Below, in pieces: positions 1 through 6,093 of a stretch of 7,622 bases of DNA. This DNA is from Acidobacteriota bacterium (GTDB taxonomy: Bacteria > Acidobacteriota > Polarisedimenticolia > Gp22-AA2). Under the pieces are notes generated by a model that did not search any database, was not told where the DNA came from, and saw nothing but the letters and a program-made list of their open reading frames with translations. The position numbers and the translations under genes are program-made. The DNA is taken from NCBI GenBank assembly GCA_016177515.1, contig JACOUZ010000155.1, forward strand, positions 1-7,622, given 5' to 3'. The stretch's first letter is position 1, and every line of letters begins with the position of its first letter.

Positions 1-966
1 AGCCCGGCTTTCCTCACGAGCCAGGCCGTGAATCTCGCGGCTGAGGACGAACGCATCAACGAGCTCGAAGCGCGCGGATTCACGGTCATCGGCGTGGCAC
101 GGGAAGGCGCACTTCTCGGTCTGTAGGCGCTTGGTGACGCGCTGCGTCCCGACGCGGCGGACGCGGTGCGCCGCCTGCACGAGCTCGGCATCCGCACCAG
201 CCTGATCACGGGTGACAATAAGCAGGCGGCCCTCCATTTCGCTCGCGCCGCCGGCATCGAGGAGGTGCACGCACGCGTGTTGCCAGCCGAGAAAGCAACG
301 TTGATCCGCAAGCTCCAGGAAGGCGGTCGCGTGGTCATGGTCGGCGACGGCATCAACGACGCGCCGGCCCTGATGCAAGCCGACGTGGGCATCGCTTTCG
401 GCAGCGGAGCTGACATCTCGACCGAATCCGCCGACGTGATCATCCTCAACAAACGGGTTGCCGCCGTGCTCGATGCTTACGAGATCAGCCGTTACAGTTA
501 CCGTAAGATGGTGCAAAACGTTTCGCTCGCGTTCTCGTTCAACGGCATCGGCATTCCGCTCGCGACGACAGGGCTCGTCTATCCGATATGGGGCATGGTC
601 GCCATGGCGGCCAGCGTGACGTCGATCTTCATCAACTCCCTTTGGGGTCGCGGCGCATATTTCTTTGAGGCGGTCAAGGGCGTCGGGCATCCGGCGCAGA
701 AGGGCACGGACATCACCGAGAGCGCACCTCTTGCCGAACTCGAGTTGCATGTTCCGAATATGGTTTGCGAAGGATGCGCGGAGAAAATCAGCGCCGCCTT
801 GAACCCCATCACCGGCGTGCGCGAGGTGAAGTCAAAGGTCGCCGAGAGGCGCGTGCGCGTCCGGTATGAGCCGGACAAGGTCCACGAGCAGCAGCTCGTG
901 GCGGCGCTCGGCCAGGCCGGCTACAAAGCGGTGGAGGCCGTGGGGGAGGCGCATCACGGGCGCTGA
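1..966 (+). pseudogene. Copper/heavy-metal P1B-type ATPase, C-terminal half, interrupted by an in-frame TAG
   Basis: This is the C-terminal part of a metal-exporting P-type ATPase of the inner membrane; the gene begins left of the window, so the DKTGT phosphorylation motif is not seen. The first frame reads through the end of the nucleotide-binding domain (TVIGVAREGALLGL), meets TAG at 124-126, and resumes at once with ALGDALRPDAADAV, which is the family's continuous sequence. TGDN lies at 208-219 and the hinge motif GDGINDAPAL near 343-372. Two membrane helices follow; Phe-Asn at 538-543 stands where copper pumps have Tyr-Asn, followed by MAASVTS, close to the MxxSS of copper pumps. The last ~75 residues form an HMA metal-binding domain with MVCEGC (cysteines 766-768 and 775-777), at the C-terminus rather than the usual N-terminus. 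Copper or silver is the likely substrate, by inference. The TAG could be a real nonsense mutation (one base from TTG, Leu) or a sequence error. A restart at GTG 166 would lack the phosphorylation site and could not pump. Confidence 0.88.
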
Positions 967-1097
967 CATGGAACGTCGGTTCGACATCGAGGTCCCGAAG
1001 TGGACCGACCGAAGATCACTTTGAAGCGCCAGCCCAACTCCAGCATTTCGAGGAAGCGGATCTTTTCCTTGCAACAACTTAAGTCCCTCGGGCGGCA
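967..1097. other. 131-bp stretch between ATPase and transposase remnant, no recognised gene
   Basis: An ATG at 968 starts just after the ATPase stop and gives only 18 residues (MERRFDIEVPKWTDRRSL) before TGA at 1022-1024. The position, one base downstream of the stop, suggests the start of a once-coupled gene that has been cut off, but no family is recognisable and there is no clear Shine-Dalgarno site. The minus strand is open here in one frame (KEKIRFLEMLELGWRF, about 1035-1085), which may be chance or another fragment. The right end, next to the transposase stop, should contain the outer end of the insertion sequence. The AT-rich TTGCAACAACTTAAG at 1071-1085 is a candidate, but no partner end is available to test it. 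Confidence 0.4.
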
Positions 1098-1322
1098 CTA
1101 CGTTTTGCTAACCTGCGGGGGTATCCGCAGTCGCTCCGGCAGGCGCAGGAGAAGGCGACCGAGAAGCGCCGCTTGGTCTCTGTCGGGGCGGACCACACAG
1201 CGGATGCGCATCTCCTTCCCCGGGGCATCGGCCAGCGGCACCACCACGTCGGTGCTCTGGATCGTGGCCAGCTCATCGAGCAGTGCCCTGGGGCTGTTCC
1301 CCAGACCCGCGCGCTGCTGCCA
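1098..1322 (-). mobile_element. C-terminal remnant of an insertion-sequence transposase (IS1634/IS4-like)
   Basis: The minus strand reads about 74 residues in a continuous frame that look like the end of a transposase: AGLGNSPRALLDELATIQ, then DVVVPLADAPGKEMRIRC, then VRPDRDQAALLGRLLLRLPERLRIP, ending at TAG (1098-1100). The pattern of a SPRALLDEL helix, a DVVLP strand, a short charged turn, RPDxxQAxLL and a final LPERLRxP resembles what I recall of C-terminal tails of IS1634-type transposases in the IS4 superfamily. This is recollection, not a search. The plus-strand frames in the same stretch do not look like protein. The catalytic DDE core is absent: the frame continues upstream only as antisense of the histidine kinase, so the element is cut at about 1305-1335 and cannot move. 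The exact left boundary depends on the IS end, which cannot be located from this single copy. Confidence 0.5.
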
Positions 1323-1859
1323 CTGTTCGAGGAGCGCATGACGCGGATCGTGCAGGACTTGCTGCTCCTGGCACGGGCCGACGCGGGAACTCTGGAGCTC
1401 CGACACGAGCCGGTGCGACTCGACGCCCTGGCATCAGGGGTGATCGAGGAGATGAACGGGCTGGCCGAGGCGCGCCGTGTCGCGCTTTCCCGGGAATTCT
1501 CCGGTCCCGTCATGATCGTCGGCGACGAACGGTGGCTTCGACAAATGCTTTACAACCTCCTGGACAACGCCATCAAATACACGCCGCCGGCCGGGCGTGT
1601 TCGGGTTGCCCTCGAGGGACGCGACGGCGGGGCCGAAATCTGCGTGAGCGACACGGGTCCGGGGATTCCCGAGGCGAGCCAATCCCGCCTGTTCGAGCGC
1701 TTCTACCGCGTGGACGAGGCGCGCAGTCGAGAGGACGGTGGGGCCGGCCTCGGGCTCGCCATCGCCCTCTGGATTGCACGGTCACACAAGGGCGACATCA
1801 AGGTTGAGAGCCGAGCAGGCGAGGGGAGCACGTTCCGTGTGGTTCTGCCCCAAGGTTGA
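1323..1859 (+). pseudogene. Sensor histidine kinase, 5'-truncated (end of HisKA plus HATPase domain)
   Basis: The readable part starts in the second helix of the dimerisation domain (ERMTRIVQDLLLLARADAG, from about 1332) and runs through a complete ATP-binding domain. It has the N box LLDNAIKYTP (Asn codon 1566-1568), the G1 box DTGPGIP (about 1650-1670), the F box LFERFYRVD, the G2 box GGAGLGLAIA (from about 1738), and a normal end GEGSTFRVVLPQG with TGA at 1857-1859. The phospho-accepting H box, the HAMP domain, the membrane helices and the sensor domain are all missing. Upstream the frame stays open to TTG 1173, but those residues are antisense to the transposase remnant and do not resemble a kinase. 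The fragment cannot autophosphorylate. Lying beside a metal ATPase it was probably a CusS-like metal sensor, which is inference from position only. No response regulator gene remains in the window. Confidence 0.85.
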
Positions 1860-1942
1860 CGCTGAACGAAGGACGCTTCGGACCGATGATCGTGCGCCCG
1901 AGCCGGACCCGAAGACGGCCTCGGCACCGATTGCCCGGGGCT

Positions 1943-2653
1943 CTATCCTCCCCCGGGGGCCCCGAGAGCCGGGCCGCCCCTGCCCGACGGCCGGGCGCGA
2001 AGCGAGCGCAGGACGCCGTCGGCTTCCAGGTCGAATTCCAGATCGAGGACCGGCCGGCCCGGGCGCGCGGTGTCCCAGTACAGAAGACGGGCCCGGAAGC
2101 CGTCCGGCGTCGTCTCGGGATCGATGCGCAGCACGGCGTCCGGGGCCTCCAGGCCTTCGGCGACGCGCCGCATCTCCTCCTCGTCCCCTTGCGCCGCTTC
2201 GAGCGCCACCAGGGCGGCCGGCGTCAGCACGAGCTCCGGCAGGAACCCTTCCAGGCGCAGGTAGCAGCCGATCATCTCGCGCGCCCCGCCGGCGTCGAGC
2301 CGCAGGCCCTCCGCGGCCACCGCGGCGTTGATGCGGCGCCTGGATTCCTCCACCGGCTGGGGCGGGATGCGCCCCGGGTTCGCCAGGTTCCCGGGCAGGA
2401 GTCCGCGTACGCCGACGATTACCCAGGACTCCGCGCACCCCGCGGTGCAGACGACGTACAGGCGCAGGCTCTCGAGCGGCGGGCAGGGAATTCGTTCGAT
2501 CTCCGCCCCGCGGAGCGGGCCGGGGTAGAGGGCCGACAGGGCCGCGATCGTCCGGCTGAGGCCCTCGGGCGGCGCGACGAGCCCGGCTCCCCACAGGACA
2601 ACGACGGCGACGAGTGCCAGAATCGCACCGGCGGCGACGCCGCCCCACTTCAC
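1943..2653 (-). CDS. Membrane-anchored protein of unknown function, coupled to an ArnT-like glycosyltransferase
   Basis: This 236-residue protein belongs to no family I recognise. A hydrophobic segment at residues 4-24 (GGVAAGAILALVAVVVLWGAG) preceded by one lysine predicts an inner-membrane anchor or uncleaved signal with the rest outside the cytoplasm. The soluble part has four cysteines (57, 69, 73, 130), with 69 and 73 in VVCTAGC, so disulfides are possible. A predicted helical middle (residues ~100-165, rich in Glu, Arg and Ala) leads to a strand-rich end (RARLLYWDTARPGRPVLDLEF) and a Gly/Pro-rich tail. The GTG start is well supported: AAGGAGG lies 7 bases upstream, and GTG overlaps the TGA of the glycosyltransferase by four bases (GTGA). 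The two are therefore probably translated together and may act together, for example as an accessory subunit or periplasmic partner. That role is inference. Confidence 0.78.
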   Translation of the reverse strand: MKWGGVAAGAILALVAVVVLWGAGLVAPPEGLSRTIAALSALYPGPLRGAEIERIPCPPLESLRLYVVCTAGCAESWVIVGVRGLLPGNLANPGRIPPQPVEESRRRINAAVAAEGLRLDAGGAREMIGCYLRLEGFLPELVLTPAALVALEAAQGDEEEMRRVAEGLEAPDAVLRIDPETTPDGFRARLLYWDTARPGRPVLDLEFDLEADGVLRSLRARPSGRGGPALGAPGGG

Positions 2654-4326
2654 GGCGCCCCCTCCTTGCGCAGGAGATGAAAGGAGTGCCCGGCCACGGT
2701 CCCGCGCAGGACCTCGACGACGCCCGGGAGACGGGCCAGGTCGATGAGGCGCAGAAGGTCATCCTCGATCAGCAGGTCGCGCGGTCCGTCGCGCGCCAGG
2801 TACTCGACGATCTCCTCCGGCGTGTCGGTCTCCTCGGCGAAACGCCCGGTGTAGAAGACCCAGGCGTCGCGCTTTTCCTCGGTCGTCGCAAACGGGACCC
2901 CGGGCCTTAGGCTCGTCCGGACCCGGTCCGCGAAGCCCCGGATGTTCTCGTACCGGTTCACCCGGGGGAGCAGACCCTCCGTCGCCACCAGCACGACCAG
3001 GACGAGAGAGCCGATGAGCAACGCCGCAGCCGATGCGCCGCGGCCGCGCGCCTGGAGAGCGACCGCCGCGATCGCCCCCGCGGCCAGGAGCGCGCCGATG
3101 GCCGCCGCCACGGAGGCGAATTCAGCGTGGTGCCGGCGGGCGGCGACGGGGAGCGCCACGGCCGCGAGCAGCGCCGCCCCCGCCCAGATCCACAGGGGCG
3201 CCCGCAGGCGCCGGCGCGCCGCCAGTGACCTGTCCGGCCCGGTCAGGGAGGCCCGCGCCAGGAGACGGGCAACCAGGATCGCCGCCGCCGGATAGAGCGG
3301 GATGATGTAGACCCCGCGCTTGCCGGTCGAGAAAGAGAAGAACAGGAGAATCGCCGCCATCCACGCGACCAGAAACAGGGCGGCGCCCCGCCGGGCTTTC
3401 TCTTCCGCGGCGAAGGCCTGCAAAACACCCCACGGCAGAAAGACGATCCAGGGAATGAAGCCGGCGGGAAAGCGCCACAGGTAATACCAGACGGAATGGG
3501 CCGAGTTCCAGGCGCTCACGTAGCGCTCGACGTTCTGGTGCATCAGCACCTCGATCGCGTCCTGCGGCCCCAGCCGCACCGCGAACAGAGAGAACCACGA
3601 CAGCGTGACCAAGAGAAAGAGGGCCACGCCGGAGGGCAGGAAGATCCGGCGCGCCGTCCGGAGATCGCGTTCGATGAGACAGACCGGCACGACCGCCAGG
3701 AGGGGCAGGACCAGGCCGACCGGCCCTTTGGCCAGGGTCGCCAGCCCCATCATCACCCAAGCCGCCCGGAAGGAGGTCGCGCGCGCCCCGGGCCTTTCGC
3801 GGCCCCGCCAGAGAAGCATGATCGCCGCCAGCACGAACAGGTTGAGCGTCATGTCGATCGAGGCCCAGCGGCCGCGCGCCACGATCTGCAGCGAGGTCGC
3901 GAACACCAGCGCCGCGACGATCCCGGTCTTCCTGTCATAAAGCCAGGCCCCGAGCCGCGCGATCAGGAGCATCGCCAGGAGGGTCGCGACGGCCGACGGC
4001 AGCCGCGCCGCCCACTCGTCGACGCCTCCGAGCAGGCGGCCGAACCCGTTGATCGCCCAGAAGAACAGCGGCGGCTTGTCGGTATAAAGATGATTGTTGA
4101 GGGACAGGACCGAGTAATCGCCGCGCGACCACATCTCCTGCGCCACCAGCGCGAAGCGCGGCTCGTCGGGGGGCCACAGGTCGTGCGACCCGAGGCGCCA
4201 GAAAAAGAGCAGGAGGCCGGCGGCCAGGAGGATCGTCAGACCGGCGCTGCCCGGCGCGCCCGGCGCTGGCGATCCTGCCCGGGCTCCCGCCGATGAATCC
4301 GCGTTGACAGTCACCCGCCCGTCCAC
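2650..4326 (-). CDS. ArnT-like polytopic glycosyltransferase (GT83/PMT_2 type)
   Basis: This 558-residue multi-pass membrane enzyme is about the length usual for ArnT-type transferases, which move a sugar from a polyprenyl-phosphate carrier to a lipid or other acceptor on the outer side of the inner membrane. The first helix (~30-45) is followed by the catalytic loop LWPPDEPRFA with Asp54-Glu55. Then come LYTDKPPLFFW (~80-90), RWASIDM with a second acidic site, LAKGPVGLVLP, an FIPWIVF segment, and FFSFSTGKRGVYIIPLYPA, all hallmarks of the family. About 12 helices precede a C-terminal soluble domain (~450-558). The start is GTG 4326, with GAGGAG 12 bases upstream; GTG 4314 is an alternative. 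The first ~28 residues are Ala/Gly/Pro-rich and probably cytoplasmic. It ends in a GTGA overlap with the 236-residue protein. Neither the sugar nor the acceptor can be deduced, so calling it arnT would be unsafe. Confidence 0.92.
   Translation of the reverse strand: MDGRVTVNADSSAGARAGSPAPGAPGSAGLTILLAAGLLLFFWRLGSHDLWPPDEPRFALVAQEMWSRGDYSVLSLNNHLYTDKPPLFFWAINGFGRLLGGVDEWAARLPSAVATLLAMLLIARLGAWLYDRKTGIVAALVFATSLQIVARGRWASIDMTLNLFVLAAIMLLWRGRERPGARATSFRAAWVMMGLATLAKGPVGLVLPLLAVVPVCLIERDLRTARRIFLPSGVALFLLVTLSWFSLFAVRLGPQDAIEVLMHQNVERYVSAWNSAHSVWYYLWRFPAGFIPWIVFLPWGVLQAFAAEEKARRGAALFLVAWMAAILLFFSFSTGKRGVYIIPLYPAAAILVARLLARASLTGPDRSLAARRRLRAPLWIWAGAALLAAVALPVAARRHHAEFASVAAAIGALLAAGAIAAVALQARGRGASAAALLIGSLVLVVLVATEGLLPRVNRYENIRGFADRVRTSLRPGVPFATTEEKRDAWVFYTGRFAEETDTPEEIVEYLARDGPRDLLIEDDLLRLIDLARLPGVVEVLRGTVAGHSFHLLRKEGAP
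2661..2667 (-). promoter_or_regulatory. Strong Shine-Dalgarno site that fixes the GTG start at 2653
   Basis: The minus strand reads AAGGAGG, followed by 7 bases and then GTG at 2653-2651. It lies inside the last codons of the upstream glycosyltransferase. This favours GTG 2653 as the start of the 236-residue protein and suggests translational coupling through the GTGA overlap. Confidence 0.8.
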
Positions 4327-4333
4327 TTACGAT
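4304..4333 (+). promoter_or_regulatory. Probable sigma-70-type promoter for the methyltransferase gene
   Basis: TTGACA at 4304-4309 is a perfect -35 match. After an 18-base spacer, TACGAT at 4328-4333 matches the -10 consensus at four of six positions, including the first two and last two. Transcription would start near 4340, so the ATG at 4346 would have a leader of only a few bases or none, which fits the absence of a Shine-Dalgarno site in front of it. The element overlaps the start region of the divergent glycosyltransferase. Confidence 0.5.
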
Positions 4334-4338
4334 GCCCG

Positions 4339-4344
4339 CTCCTC
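4339..4344 (-). promoter_or_regulatory. Shine-Dalgarno site for the divergent glycosyltransferase
   Basis: The minus strand reads GAGGAG, 12 bases before GTG 4326 and 24 bases before GTG 4314. The spacing is longer than ideal but favours 4326 as the start. The site lies directly in front of the methyltransferase ATG on the other strand, so the two genes' 5' ends nearly touch. Confidence 0.5.
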
Positions 4345-4345
4345 G

Positions 4346-4939
4346 ATGACGGACAACCCGGCCCCCGCAGACGCCCCCCCGCCGACCCGGAGCAAGCCCC
4401 TCGGGCGGATCCGCCTCCTGGCCGTGTACGCGTTCATCGCCGCCCTCCTTTGGATCTGCCGCCCGACGCCCGCCCTGATCGCGGCCGGGGCCGCCTTCGC
4501 CCTCGCGGGGGAGGCGCTGCGCATCTGGGCGGCGGGACACCTCACGAAATCGGTCCGGCTCATCACCTCCGGCCCCTATGCCTACACGCAGAACCCGCTC
4601 TACCTCGGCCGCCTGCTGATCCTCACGGGGCTCGGGATTGCCGCCCGGATCGACGGCTACCTCAACCTCGTCCTGCTTCTCGCCGGCTACGCCGTCTTCT
4701 TCCTCTACTACATCCCGCGGAAGCTCCGGGTCGAAGGAGGGCGCCTGGCCCGGCTGCACGGCCCGGCCTTCGAAGAGTACCGCAGCAGCGTGCCGATCCT
4801 CGTCCCGGCCCTGCGCCGATACCCCGGCGGCAACGACTCCTGGTCCTTCCGCCTGATGGTGCGCAACCAGGAGCCGCTGGTCCTGGCCGGCATCGCCCTG
4901 GTGCTCGGCCTCCTGATCTGGAAGGGCGCGCGCCCCTGA
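4346..4939 (+). CDS. Small membrane methyltransferase, isoprenylcysteine carboxyl methyltransferase (ICMT/PEMT)-like
   Basis: This 197-residue integral membrane protein is of the family that uses S-adenosylmethionine to methylate lipid-like or membrane-bound substrates. After a Pro-rich start come helices RIRLLAVYAFIAALLWIC and ALIAAGAAFALAGEALRIW. The family core follows: GPYAYTQNPLYLG (canonical GxYxxxRHPxYxG, with Asn for His), a helix pair, YYIPRKLRVEGGRLARLHG and FEEYRSSVPILVP. The usual Glu-Glu pair of the cofactor region reads Glu-Gly here. An extra helix, VLAGIALVLGLLIW, sits at the C-terminus. I chose ATG 4346; the frame extends to TTG 4304, but that codon is part of the likely -35 box. 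The gene is divergent from the ArnT-like gene and convergent with the GT4 gene. Bacterial members have diverse, mostly unknown substrates; a role in modifying the cluster's lipid or glycan is inference. Confidence 0.82.
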   Translation: MTDNPAPADAPPPTRSKPLGRIRLLAVYAFIAALLWICRPTPALIAAGAAFALAGEALRIWAAGHLTKSVRLITSGPYAYTQNPLYLGRLLILTGLGIAARIDGYLNLVLLLAGYAVFFLYYIPRKLRVEGGRLARLHGPAFEEYRSSVPILVPALRRYPGGNDSWSFRLMVRNQEPLVLAGIALVLGLLIWKGARP

Positions 4940-4985
4940 ATCGCCGCCGCGAGGCGCCTCCGGCCGGCGACTCGAACCTGGCCGA
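4940..4985. other. 46-bp convergent intergenic spacer with GC palindromes
   Basis: The spacer lies between the stops of the methyltransferase (plus) and the GT4 gene (minus). It holds the perfect palindromes GAGGCGCCTC (4951-4960) and CCGGCCGG (4960-4967), and GGGCGCGCGCCC (4924-4935) sits just inside the end of the methyltransferase. These could form short hairpins, but none is followed by a T-run on either strand, so an intrinsic terminator is not shown. Confidence 0.4.
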
Positions 4986-6089
4986 TCAGCGCGTTCCGTC
5001 CGTTCCGCGGGGGGCCGGAGCGCTGCCCGCAGGGCCCTGGCCTGCCGGACCGTGGCCCACGGCCGCGGCAATCCGATCGGCAAGCTGCGAGCCGATCACC
5101 ATGGCCCCGTAGCGCTCCCGCAGAAGCGTCCGGCCGCGCTCCCCCATCGCCGCGCCGAGATCGGGATCGGCGAAGAGAAGCTCGAGCCCGGAGGCCCACT
5201 CGTCCGCGGTGCGCGCGAGAAACCCGGTCTCCCCGTGTACCACCAGCTCGCGGTTGGCGCCGACCGGCGAGCAGACGACCGGCAGCCCGGCGGCGTAGTA
5301 CATGAGGATCTTGAACCCGCACTTCCCCTGCGAGAACGGGCTTTCGTCGAGAGGCATGACGCCGACGTCGAAATCGAGAAGCGCCGCTGTCTCGTTCTCC
5401 CGGCTCCAGCCGATCGTATCGGTCGGCACGCCGGGGAGGTCGACGAAGGCGCTGCACACCTGCACGAACCGCGCCTGCGGGTTCTTCTCGACCACCCGGC
5501 GCAGCGGCTCCGCCAGGATCTCGAGGTACCTCAGGCCGGGGCGGCTCCCGATCCAGCCGACGCGCGCTCCCGCGCCGCGCCCGCGGCGCGCCTCCCGGGC
5601 GCGGCGGACCGCCTCGTCCGGGAACGGGCGCAGGTCGACGCCCGTCGGCAGGACCGTCACGTTCGAGGCGAAGCGCCGCGCGTAGTCGGCCAGGAAGCCG
5701 TTGCCGGCGAAAACCGCCCGGCTGCGCCTCAGGACGGCGGCCAGGCGCAGGCGTCGCGACCGGGCGCGCCGCTCGGCCCTGTCCTCGCCGAAGCGCTCCC
5801 GCTCGTCCGTGCTGACGGCGAACACGGCGTCGTCCAGATCGAACAACAGGGGCGCCGGCCCGAGCAGGAGCGGCAGCTTCCAGCGGGTGAACAGTTTCTT
5901 CTGCACGAGCACGGCGTCGGCCCGCCGGGCGCGCCTCGACAGATCGACCAGGTCGACCGCCCGGGTCCCCTTCGCCACGAAGACGTCGGGATCGATGCCG
6001 CGCCCCTTCAGGAGATCGAGGTGCTGCAGGACGCGCAGGCGGCTGCTCGGGTGGTCCACCCCGCCGTTGAGGACGCACAGGAGGCGCAT
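4986..6089 (-). CDS. Glycosyltransferase of the GT-B fold (GT4/group 1 type)
   Basis: This 367-residue cytoplasmic enzyme, near the usual length for the family, should transfer a sugar from a nucleotide-sugar donor to a growing lipid-linked glycan or similar acceptor. The N-terminal domain begins MRLLCVLNGGVDHPSSRLRV, the SSRxRV pattern typical of these proteins, and contains FDLDDAVF (83-90) and LPTGVDLRPFP (147-157). The C-terminal domain starts VGWIGSRPGLRYL (177-189) and carries the donor-site region GVMPLDESPFSQGKCGFK (243-260), then YYAAGLPVVCSPVGANREL (264-282). Lys256, Lys260 and Glu281 are probable donor-contact residues by family analogy. The Pro/Gly-rich last ~20 residues look disordered. 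ATG 6089 is the only sensible start, four bases after the PAP2 stop, without a good Shine-Dalgarno site, so it is probably read with the upstream gene. Donor and acceptor are unknown. Confidence 0.9.
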   Translation of the reverse strand: MRLLCVLNGGVDHPSSRLRVLQHLDLLKGRGIDPDVFVAKGTRAVDLVDLSRRARRADAVLVQKKLFTRWKLPLLLGPAPLLFDLDDAVFAVSTDERERFGEDRAERRARSRRLRLAAVLRRSRAVFAGNGFLADYARRFASNVTVLPTGVDLRPFPDEAVRRAREARRGRGAGARVGWIGSRPGLRYLEILAEPLRRVVEKNPQARFVQVCSAFVDLPGVPTDTIGWSRENETAALLDFDVGVMPLDESPFSQGKCGFKILMYYAAGLPVVCSPVGANRELVVHGETGFLARTADEWASGLELLFADPDLGAAMGERGRTLLRERYGAMVIGSQLADRIAAAVGHGPAGQGPAGSAPAPRGTDGTR

Positions 6090-6093
6090 GCGA

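Noticed and set aside
1173..1322. N-terminal extension of the histidine kinase frame back to TTG 1173
   Set aside because: The residues are not kinase-like and lie antisense to the transposase-like frame, so they are a chance open stretch upstream of the true fragment.
1939..1970. Inverted repeat GGCTCT...AGAGCC with an inner CCCCCGGGGG, spanning the stop of the 236-residue protein
   Set aside because: A hairpin is possible, but neither strand has a T-run after it, and such GC palindromes are expected by chance at this composition; not called a terminator.
4304..4345. TTG start that would lengthen the methyltransferase by 14 residues
   Set aside because: The TTG is inside the TTGACA of a good promoter, and the extra residues are not family-like; ATG 4346 is preferred.
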